From NCBI RefSeq assembly GCF_014640155.1, contig NZ_BMGK01000004.1, positions 1 to 40,885 of the forward strand: a DNA stretch of 40,885 nucleotides. The letters are read 5' to 3'. The notes under the pieces are model-generated. The model was not told the origin of the DNA and made no database searches. It saw only the letters and a list, made by a program, of their open reading frames with translations. Source of the DNA: Planktosalinus lacus. Its GTDB lineage: Bacteria > Bacteroidota > Bacteroidia > Flavobacteriales > Flavobacteriaceae. The translations under genes and the position numbers were made by a program. The stretch's first letter is position 1, and each line of letters opens with the position of its first letter. Positions 33,805 to 40,885 of this stretch are shown piece by piece.

Positions 33805-36800
33805 TTACTTCTTGATCAATCTCTTTACAGTTGTAGCATCAGCACTGCTGATGTTTACCATATACACTCCGGAAGCTAATCCTGAAATATCTATGCGTTG
33901 CTCTACACCCATTTGAGTCAAGTCAACTTTGTTTACCAACTTACCGCTGATGTCAAAGATCGTTGCCTCAGTTAAGGAAACTTGTGAATTGTTTCTCAAG
34001 TTCACAAACGTTCCTGCTGGGTTTGGATACATCACTACAGAAGCTGAAAGTAAATTGTCTTCAGTTCCAGAAACTGGACTTACTATTAATTCAAACTCAC
34101 AAGTACCTACATTACCAAACTCATCCTCTGCTGTGATGGTGATGGTGTAAGTTCCTACGCCCAATTGTGTTCCAGCTGCAGGAGTTTGAGTCAATGTAAC
34201 ATCTTCTGAACAGTTATCTACTGCTGATGCCTCACCTGAAGCAATGAAGTCTTCTAAGGTATACAATCCAGTTGAATCAGGATCTACTGTTAAGTCATCA
34301 GGACACGTTACAACCGGAGCAACGGTGTCTACAATCGTAACCATTGCAGAACAAGAAGCGATGTTGCCACTTGCGTCTTCTGCAAACACAGTAACTTCAA
34401 TTGTAGAACCAATATCTGAACAATCAAATTCAGTGATATCAGCTGTTACAATATCCAATCCACACGCTTCAACGGTGTTGTCCATATCTAATAAATCCAT
34501 TGGATCAAGAGTTACTGTACCATCTTCTCCAATTGATAAATCAATATTCTGACATACTAAAACTGGAGCGATGTTGTCGATAATCTCAACTTGAGTTACA
34601 CAAGTGGTTGTGTTTCCAGATGGATCGGTTGCAGTAACAGTGATGTCAACTATACCTAAATCCTCACAAGTGAAAACAAGTCCGCTTGCTGCACCTGGAT
34701 CTCCACAAGTACCTGAAATTTCAAATACTCCATCAAATGGATCTGAAACAAATACAGTTGAAATTGGTTGGAAACCAAGCCCATCATCTAAGTCAATATA
34801 TCCTTGGTTATCAGTGTTTAGAATTGAGGTACCTTCCCAGTAGGAAGCTGCACCGTTATAATCTATTTGAACACCTACCCAGTAAACAGCTCCATCAGTT
34901 CCTCCATCAAATTCAAAATCAGGAACAGTCATTGTTACTTCACTAAAAATAAATCCAAAATTAGTTCCTAGTTCTTCAACATTTGACGGTACAACAGCAG
35001 CTTCAGAATATATTTCAGCTCCTGGTCCAGAACCTGAATCTTCATAGAATGTTAAATCAACACTGTTTGGTAAAATTCCTGGTTCATGAATCAAATTAAA
35101 TTTAAATTCATTTACTGTAAACAATGAATTAGCTTCAACTGAAAAATCATTTGCTAAAGTTAATATATGAACATTTCCATGACCATTTTCAAAATCATTG
35201 CTTGGAGTTGAAGAAGAGCAAGATTGAACCCCACCTACACTTACCTCTACTGAACAGTTGTCAGTAGCACTAGTGTAAAGGTCTGTGATTGGTATTTCAA
35301 CTTCACCGTTAGCATCTAAGAAATACTGTGGAATAACTCCCGCAGCCAATTCATATTCTAACATAAAGTTATCAAAACCAGCTCCCCAAGCCCAAGCATC
35401 ACCATCATCATAGGTGAATCGTACCTGGAAGTCTGCATTTGAATAGGCCAATACATCAAAACTCTCAGTAGTGGTCTCTGTATTTTCAGTATACAAAGCT
35501 ACACTTTGCCAGTCGGTTCCGTCAAATACTTCTACTTCAAATGATGAGTCTCCTAAATGTCTGTAGGCTACATCATAACCTAAGTTTAAACTCAAAGCTC
35601 CTGATGTGTCATAAACATCTGAGAATACAGTCACATTACTTGCAGGTTGTCCTGGTCCACAATCATCGTCGTCAAAGAACATTCCGTCTGATCCAAATCC
35701 ATAACCGGCATAAGGCAATTCACCTACTTCCCAGTCACATGGTCCTGCATTGGTAACTGCTGACCAACCTGCTGGAACTCCTCCTTCGAAGTCTTCCATT
35801 ACTGTGATTACAGGTGGTGCACTTGCACATACAATCTCAGGTGCTATATCGTCAATGACTGTAACAATCGCAATCGCTGTGTCTGTGTTTCCTGATGCAT
35901 CGGTTACAGTCAATGTAACTTCGTTGTCAATACCTACGTTACCACAATCAAAGGTGGTGGTATCGATTGATAATGTAATGTCTGGACAGTTATCTGTTGA
36001 ACCACCGTCTAAATCTTCTGCAGTGATAACCGCAGTTCCTGTCTCATCCAGTGAAACAGTGATATCTTGTGCCATTGCTACCGGGTCCTGAGTGTCTTCT
36101 ACTTCAAAAGTAAAATCACAAGTCACGGTGTTTCCGTCACTGTCAGTAGCTTCAAATACTACTGTGTAAACGCCCACTTCTACCAAATCACCTGATTCAG
36201 GTCCTGATACTTGTGTAACATCTAATGGACCGTCTTCTAAGTCAATCGCTGCTGCTGGACTGAAGTTTACAATCGCTCCACAGGTTTCTTCGTCTGCTAT
36301 TATTTCAACCTCAGCAGGACAAGAAATCGATGGTATATTACCTACCAATCCATTGTTGGTGATGTCTAAACAGAATCCATAAAGAACTCCTTCGTCGCCT
36401 TCACCTCCACCATCTGAAATAGATAGTGTCCATTCTCCGTTTACATCTTCTCCGGCAAATACATCGTTCAACATACCGCCTTCTGCCATATAAGAGGCTG
36501 CAGGGGCTCCACCTGACCAAGATGTCACGTTTGAACCGGCCATATCATCAAATACCAATTCTACTTGTGCATCCAATCCGTCTACACCTCCATTGTTCTC
36601 TGTCAATACGACTGAAGTTCCTGAAGGAGAGGTTAACGATACAACTAAATCTGATGCTCGGTCGTGTTGTAAATCAATGTTGATTTCATTGAACGTATAT
36701 TCAAATGAATTCGCTCCTATAACACCAACATTGGTTTCATCTGCAACTTCTGCTACAGACTCAAAATCCAAAATATCAACTGGGTTTTCCAATTCACTAC

Positions 36801-38097
36801 ACGCTAATTCACAGTATAAAGAAGGATCTACTACTTCAACTGAAGCCATACAAGTTGAACTGTTTCCTGAAGCATCAGTTACCACAATTTCAAACTGGTG
36901 TTCACCAATATCTGAACATGTGAAGTTGATAAAGTCTTCACCATCAACTGTTACTGTATAACCACAAGCCTCATCAATAGAATCTAAAAAGTCAGCTGCT
37001 TGAATAGTCACAGTTCCTTCTACCAAGACTACCTCTAGTGGATCTGACTGTCCTTCACAAACAATTACCGGTGCCAAATCGTCAACAACAGTTACGGTAA
37101 CTATTACTGAATCAGTGTTACCTTCTTCATCTTCTACAGTCAAGGTTACTTCGATATCACCAACATTTGAACAGTCAAAATCAGTCTGTGTCAATGTCAT
37201 TAAGTCAATTCCACAATTGTCTGTAGAACCACCGTCAACATCAGCTGGAGTGATTGCTCCTAGGCCATCCTCATCCAATGTTACTGTAATATCTTGTCCT
37301 ACTGCTACAGGCAATTCCTCATCTGTTACAGTAATCGTAAATGTACAAGACACTGTGTTTCCATCAGTATCAGTAGCTTCATAGGTTACATCATAAGTAC
37401 CTACGGCTAAAAAGTCACCGGAATCAGGACCTTCTGTCTGTGTCACTGTCAATGTACCATCTTCTGCATCAATTGCTGAAGCCGGGCCAAAGGTAACCTC
37501 TGCACCACATAAACCAGCGTCTGTATCAGTATCAATATTATCAGGACAAGAAATCTCTGGTACGGTACCAATTAATCCATTGTCAGTAATGTCTAAACAA
37601 AATCCTGAAAGAACTCCTTCATCACCCTGTCCACCTCCGTCAAAAACAGAAAGAGTCCAGTCGCCGTTTACTTCTTCTCCGGCAAATACGGTGTTCAATA
37701 AACCACCTAAAGCTGAATAAGATGCAGCAGGGGCTCCACCTGTCCAAGTACCTACACTCGCAACAGCGTTGTCGTCAAATACTAAATTGGCTTGGATGTC
37801 CAAACCGTCTGTACCTCCATTGTTCTCGAATAAAGTAAGTTCCGTTCCTTCAGGTGAAGTCAAGGTCATTACCATATCTGAGGCACGATCGTGCTGAAGA
37901 TCAAGGTCAATGTTATTAAAAGTAAATTCAAAAGAATTTTCTCCTATAATACCTGAGTCAGCAATGCTAACAACAGATGTTATCGTGGAAAAATCTTCAA
38001 TGTTCTGGGGAGTGTCGGTTGAACACTCTTGGGCATGTGATTGCCACGCAAAAATCGTGACAAAGAGCGAAAAAAATAATAAAGTAGTTTTCCTCAT
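33805..38097 (-). CDS. Giant secreted multi-domain protein (P-domains, HYR-like domains, T9SS sorting domain)
   Basis: A 1430-residue surface or secreted protein. Order: signal peptide (MRKTTLLFFSLFVTIFAWQS, cut after SHAQ); a proprotein-convertase-type P-domain (about 25-172, DLQHDRASDMVMTLTSPEGT); HYR-like beta domains (VGTYDVTYEATDTDGNT and repeats); a second P-domain (about 438-580); more HYR-like domains; a jelly-roll-like domain (about 765-920, MEDFEGGVPAGWSAV to WAWGAGFDNFMLEYE); a variable domain (about 957-1140); HYR-like domains; and a type A T9SS sorting domain (last 80 residues, MYPNPAGTFVNLRNNS to KRLIKK). It is acidic, consistent with calcium binding. No catalytic residues are evident; adhesion or a scaffold role is inferred. 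It is the downstream one of two tandem paralogues. Confidence 0.9.
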   Translation of the reverse strand: MRKTTLLFFSLFVTIFAWQSHAQECSTDTPQNIEDFSTITSVVSIADSGIIGENSFEFTFNNIDLDLQHDRASDMVMTLTSPEGTELTLFENNGGTDGLDIQANLVFDDNAVASVGTWTGGAPAASYSALGGLLNTVFAGEEVNGDWTLSVFDGGGQGDEGVLSGFCLDITDNGLIGTVPEISCPDNIDTDTDAGLCGAEVTFGPASAIDAEDGTLTVTQTEGPDSGDFLAVGTYDVTYEATDTDGNTVSCTFTITVTDEELPVAVGQDITVTLDEDGLGAITPADVDGGSTDNCGIDLMTLTQTDFDCSNVGDIEVTLTVEDEEGNTDSVIVTVTVVDDLAPVIVCEGQSDPLEVVLVEGTVTIQAADFLDSIDEACGYTVTVDGEDFINFTCSDIGEHQFEIVVTDASGNSSTCMASVEVVDPSLYCELACSELENPVDILDFESVAEVADETNVGVIGANSFEYTFNEINIDLQHDRASDLVVSLTSPSGTSVVLTENNGGVDGLDAQVELVFDDMAGSNVTSWSGGAPAASYMAEGGMLNDVFAGEDVNGEWTLSISDGGGEGDEGVLYGFCLDITNNGLVGNIPSISCPAEVEIIADEETCGAIVNFSPAAAIDLEDGPLDVTQVSGPESGDLVEVGVYTVVFEATDSDGNTVTCDFTFEVEDTQDPVAMAQDITVSLDETGTAVITAEDLDGGSTDNCPDITLSIDTTTFDCGNVGIDNEVTLTVTDASGNTDTAIAIVTVIDDIAPEIVCASAPPVITVMEDFEGGVPAGWSAVTNAGPCDWEVGELPYAGYGFGSDGMFFDDDDCGPGQPASNVTVFSDVYDTSGALSLNLGYDVAYRHLGDSSFEVEVFDGTDWQSVALYTENTETTTESFDVLAYSNADFQVRFTYDDGDAWAWGAGFDNFMLEYELAAGVIPQYFLDANGEVEIPITDLYTSATDNCSVEVSVGGVQSCSSSTPSNDFENGHGNVHILTLANDFSVEANSLFTVNEFKFNLIHEPGILPNSVDLTFYEDSGSGPGAEIYSEAAVVPSNVEELGTNFGFIFSEVTMTVPDFEFDGGTDGAVYWVGVQIDYNGAASYWEGTSILNTDNQGYIDLDDGLGFQPISTVFVSDPFDGVFEISGTCGDPGAASGLVFTCEDLGIVDITVTATDPSGNTTTCVTQVEIIDNIAPVLVCQNIDLSIGEDGTVTLDPMDLLDMDNTVEACGLDIVTADITEFDCSDIGSTIEVTVFAEDASGNIASCSAMVTIVDTVAPVVTCPDDLTVDPDSTGLYTLEDFIASGEASAVDNCSEDVTLTQTPAAGTQLGVGTYTITITAEDEFGNVGTCEFELIVSPVSGTEDNLLSASVVMYPNPAGTFVNLRNNSQVSLTEATIFDISGKLVNKVDLTQMGVEQRIDISGLASGVYMVNISSADATTVKRLIKK
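34679..35230 (-). other. Divergent cassette in the first giant protein
   Basis: Between flanks that are almost identical to the paralogue, this stretch codes for an unrelated-looking domain (for example FENGHGNVHILTLANDFSVE and AVYWVGVQIDYNGAASYWEG). Both versions share only a distant pattern (a TFYEDSG / TYYEDNG strand and an EFSG-like end), suggesting the same fold with different surfaces. Confidence 0.75.
35231..36393 (-). repeat. Near-identical block shared with the second paralogue
   Basis: This block aligns without gaps at an offset of 4492 bases to 39723-40885, with only scattered differences, for example in the jelly-roll-like domain. Downstream of the cassette the offset becomes 4471 and stays constant to the stop codons. 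Confidence 0.85.
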
Positions 38098-38156
38098 AAT
38101 TAAAATTAAAAAAATTTAGTTAAAAAATATTTGTTGTTTTGGGGATATAAAGGGGG

Positions 38157-38164
38157 CAAATATA
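38157..38164 (-). promoter_or_regulatory. -7 element of the first giant gene
   Basis: TATATTTG on the minus strand matches TANNTTTG, 60 bases before the ATG at 38097. This gene thus has its own promoter behind the terminator of its paralogue. Confidence 0.45.
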
Positions 38165-38223
38165 AAACAATAATAAGGATTACCTAAAATTATATGAATT
38201 AAAATTATTATCATTAGAAAACA

Positions 38224-38254
38224 AAAAACCCTGAAGCTTTCACCTCAGGGTTTT
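38224..38254 (-). terminator. Terminator of the second giant gene
   Basis: AAAACCCTGA and TCAGGGTTTT stem around GCTTTCACC-type loop bases, almost the same sequence as the terminator at 33752-33783. The copy shows that the tandem duplication included the terminator. Confidence 0.85.
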
Positions 38255-38275
38255 ATATTTATGATTTTCAAAGAA

Positions 38276-40885
38276 TTACTTCTTGATCAATCGTTTTACT
38301 GTTGTTGCATCAGCACTGCTGATGTTTACCATATACACTCCGGAAGCTAATCCTGAAATGTCTATGCGTTGTTCTACACCCATTAGAGTCAAGTCAACTT
38401 TGTTAACCAGCTTACCGCTGATGTCAAAAATCGTTGCCTCAGTTAAGGAAACTTGTGAATTGTTTCTCAAGTTCACAAACGTTCCTGCTGGGTTTGGATA
38501 CATCACTACTGCTCCTGAAAGCACATTGTCTTCAGTTCCAGACACGATGTCTACTTCCAACTCAAACTCACAAGTACCTACATTTCCAAACTCATCCTCT
38601 GCTGTGATGGTGATGGTGTAAGTTCCTACACCAAGTTGTGTTCCCGGTGCTGGGGTTTGTGTCAATGTAACATCTTCTGAACAGTTATCCACTGCTGATG
38701 CCTCACCTGAAGCAATAAAGTCTTCAAGCGTATATAATCCGTTTGGCTCTGGATCTACTAATAAGTCATCAGGACAGGTAACAACTGGTGCTACGGTGTC
38801 TACGATCGTAACCATTGCAGTACAAGAAGCGATGTTGCCACTTGTGTCTTGTGCAAACACAGTCACTTCAACTGTAGAACCAATGTCCATACAATCAAAT
38901 TCAGTGATATCAGCTGTTACGATATCCAATCCACACGCTTCAACGGTGTTGTCCATATCTAATAAATCCATTGGGTCAAGGGTTACTGTACCATCTTCTC
39001 CAATTGATAAATCAATATTCTGACAAACCAATTCAGGTGCGATATTATCTATAATCTCAACTTGAGTTACACAAGAAGTTGTGTTTCCTGATGGGTCAGT
39101 AGCTGTTACTGTGATGTCAACAATTCCGATATCCTCACAAGTGAAGATAAGGTCTGATCCACCTCCGCCAATTGGCTCACAAATTCCACTAAACTCATAG
39201 ATACCGTCTCCGCCATCTGCAACTATTGTCCAAGCAACACCGTCGTTTGTCGCTGAAGCATTACCATTCAAATCATCGGTGGTAGTTGCCCAAAATACTG
39301 ATGTTAATCCGGCTCCTAGAGCTGTATCTACTGATACTGAAATCCAGTAAGTAGTTTCTGCTCCTTCTTGACCAGCAAAAGTAAATGGAGTTAGATCCAA
39401 AGTTACTTCATTGATATCAGCAACAGGAAGTGGCGCACCAGTCTGTCCTACTACTACATCACTTGTGGGTACAACACCGTTTTCACTTCCTATAATTGTT
39501 CCGGGTATTCCTCCGTTGTCTTCATAATAAGTGACATCAGCTAATGTGATATCTGTAGATGCTCCTAAAGGAAGTACTTGAAGTACAATTTGGTCTAATG
39601 TGAAGTCCTGATCTGCAGGAACTGTCAAGTCATTTGCATTTGTAAATATCGAATGCACTGAGTTGTTAGAACCGTTTGTTATAGTTCCTCCATTTGACTG
39701 TGAACAAACTCCTGATGAAGCACCTCCTACACTTACTACAACTGAACAGTTGTCAGTAGCACTAGTATAAAGGTCAGTAATTGGAACAGTAACTTCACCG
39801 TTAGCATCTAAGAAATACTGTGGAATAACTCCCGCAGCCAATTCATACTCTAACATAAAGTTGTCAAAACCAGCTCCCCAAGCCCAAGCATCACCATCAT
39901 CATAGGTGAATCGTACCTGGAAGTCTGCATTTGAATAGGCCAATACATCAAAACTCTCAGTAGTGGTCTCTGTATTTTCAGTATACAAAGCTACACTTTG
40001 CCAGTCGGTTCCGTCAAATACCTCTACTTCAAATGATGAGTCTCCTAAATGTCTGTAGGCTACATCAAAGCCTAAGTTTAAACTCAAAGCTCCTGATGTG
40101 TCATACACATCTGAGAATACAGTCGCGTTACTTGCATCTGCAAATAACCCACAATCATCGTCGTCAAAGAACATTCCGTCTGATCCAAAACCGTAACCGG
40201 TATAAGGCAATTCACCTACTTCCCAGTCACATGGACCTGCATTGGTAACTGCTGACCAACCTGCTGGAACTCCTCCTTCGAAGTCTTCCATTACTGTGAT
40301 TACAGGTGGTGCACTTGCACATACAATCTCTGGTGCTATATCGTCAATTACTGTAACAATCGCAATCGCTGTGTCTGTGTTTCCTGATGCATCGGTTACA
40401 GTCAATGTAACTTCGTTGTCAATACCTACGTTACCACAATCAAAGGTGGTGGTATCGATTGATAATGTAATGTCTGCACAGTTATCTGTTGAACCACCGT
40501 CTACATCTTCTGCAGTAATTACTGCTTCGCCGTTTGCATCCAATGATACTGTGATATCTTGCGCCATTGCTACCGGATCCTGAGTGTCTTCTACTTCAAA
40601 TGTGAAGTCACAAGTCACGGTGTTTCCGTCGCTGTCAGTAGCTTCAAATACTACTGTGTAAACGCCCACTTCTACCAAATCACCTGATTCAGGTCCTGAT
40701 ACTTGAGTTACTGCTAATGGACCATCTTCTAAGTCAATCGCTGCTGCTGGACTGAAGTTTACAATCGCTCCACAAGTGTTTGCGTCTGCTACTATGTCTA
40801 CTTCTCCAGGACAAGAAATTGCAGGTACACTACCTACCAATCCATTGTTGGTGATGTCTAAACAGAAACCATAAAGAACTCCTTC
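38276..40885 (-). CDS. Second giant secreted paralogue (C-terminal part, cut by window edge)
   Basis: The open frame continues to the right edge (EGVLYGFCLDITNNGLVGSV is the first visible sequence), so its start lies beyond the window; an internal apparent start at 40840 is a Leu codon within a conserved region. 869 residues are visible: the end of a P-domain, HYR-like domains (CGAIVNFSPAAAIDLEDGP), the jelly-roll-like domain (MEDFEGGVPAGW to DNFMLEYE), a variable domain, further HYR-like domains, and a T9SS sorting domain (MYPNPAGTFVNLRNNS to KRLIKK). Over most of its length it is nearly identical to the first copy. It is upstream of it in transcription and has its own terminator. Confidence 0.9.
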   Translation of the reverse strand, partial: EGVLYGFCLDITNNGLVGSVPAISCPGEVDIVADANTCGAIVNFSPAAAIDLEDGPLAVTQVSGPESGDLVEVGVYTVVFEATDSDGNTVTCDFTFEVEDTQDPVAMAQDITVSLDANGEAVITAEDVDGGSTDNCADITLSIDTTTFDCGNVGIDNEVTLTVTDASGNTDTAIAIVTVIDDIAPEIVCASAPPVITVMEDFEGGVPAGWSAVTNAGPCDWEVGELPYTGYGFGSDGMFFDDDDCGLFADASNATVFSDVYDTSGALSLNLGFDVAYRHLGDSSFEVEVFDGTDWQSVALYTENTETTTESFDVLAYSNADFQVRFTYDDGDAWAWGAGFDNFMLEYELAAGVIPQYFLDANGEVTVPITDLYTSATDNCSVVVSVGGASSGVCSQSNGGTITNGSNNSVHSIFTNANDLTVPADQDFTLDQIVLQVLPLGASTDITLADVTYYEDNGGIPGTIIGSENGVVPTSDVVVGQTGAPLPVADINEVTLDLTPFTFAGQEGAETTYWISVSVDTALGAGLTSVFWATTTDDLNGNASATNDGVAWTIVADGGDGIYEFSGICEPIGGGGSDLIFTCEDIGIVDITVTATDPSGNTTSCVTQVEIIDNIAPELVCQNIDLSIGEDGTVTLDPMDLLDMDNTVEACGLDIVTADITEFDCMDIGSTVEVTVFAQDTSGNIASCTAMVTIVDTVAPVVTCPDDLLVDPEPNGLYTLEDFIASGEASAVDNCSEDVTLTQTPAPGTQLGVGTYTITITAEDEFGNVGTCEFELEVDIVSGTEDNVLSGAVVMYPNPAGTFVNLRNNSQVSLTEATIFDISGKLVNKVDLTLMGVEQRIDISGLASGVYMVNISSADATTVKRLIKK
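39150..39722 (-). other. Divergent cassette in the second giant protein
   Basis: The counterpart of 34679-35230. It is 21 bases longer, and its protein (for example TITNGSNNSVHSIFTNANDL and GAETTYWISVSVDTALGAGL) is strongly diverged although sequence on both sides is nearly identical between the genes. Confidence 0.75.

Noticed and set aside
38276-40840. Second giant gene starting at 40840
   Set aside because: The codon there is TTG within a conserved NNGLVG stretch, and the frame stays open to the window edge; the true start is outside.
33805-40885. CRISPR or other short regular repeat array in the repetitive right-hand region
   Set aside because: The repeats are large and in-frame and code for protein domains; there are no short regular repeats with unique spacers.

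Overview
The window is a low-GC, densely coded bacterial chromosome segment from a member of the Bacteroidota, most likely a Flavobacteriia. The reasons are: secreted proteins ending in type IX secretion (T9SS) sorting domains; promoters resembling the Bacteroidota consensus TTTG-N19/20-TANNTTTG; near absence of Shine-Dalgarno sequences, with one striking exception at rpsU; and families typical of the phylum (DUF3467 beside rpoC, DUF2851, TIGR03643, bTHX). No rRNA, CRISPR, prophage or insertion sequence was seen. Most of the window is core chromosome.

Layout. Bases 1-1287 (minus) are the N-terminal part of a secreted SprB-repeat-like surface protein cut by the window edge. prfC (RF3) runs plus at 1597-3186. 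Bases 3235-16902 hold the transcription/translation supercluster, all minus, read from right to left: tRNA-Thr(TGT), tRNA-Tyr(GTA), tRNA-Gly(TCC), tRNA-Thr(GGT), tuf, tRNA-Trp(CCA), secE, nusG, rplK, rplA, rplJ, rplL, rpoB, rpoC, then a DUF3467 gene behind a terminator. Just upstream lie hpf, a Xer recombinase and rpsU (17005-18574).

Bases 18767-23280 (minus) carry an acyl-CoA dehydrogenase, a helix-hairpin-helix protein, an alanine/glycine:cation symporter with an unusual N-terminal extension, and a PspC-domain protein. Bases 23373-28381 carry a secreted leucine-rich-repeat protein, a DUF2851 protein, a cysteine synthase/CBS-type enzyme, a DoxX-like membrane protein, an alkB homologue broken by two stop codons, and a TIGR03643 protein.

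Bases 28378-33640 are an envelope and thiol-redox neighbourhood: S1/P1 nuclease, two rhodaneses, two thioredoxin-fold proteins (one a TlpA-type lipoprotein), a MarR regulator and a YceI protein that share a candidate operator, the tiny ribosomal protein bTHX, and thioredoxin reductase. Bases 33805-40885 hold two tandem giant secreted adhesin-like paralogues (P-domains, HYR-like domains, a jelly-roll-like domain, T9SS tail). They are almost identical except for one sharply divergent internal cassette; the second runs off the right edge.

The most interesting points are the divergent cassette between the giant paralogues, the lone full Shine-Dalgarno at rpsU, the shared MarR/YceI operator, the chimeric symporter, and the hairpin built from a copied gene end behind the acyl-CoA dehydrogenase. 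I see no clear wholly new defence or mobile system here.
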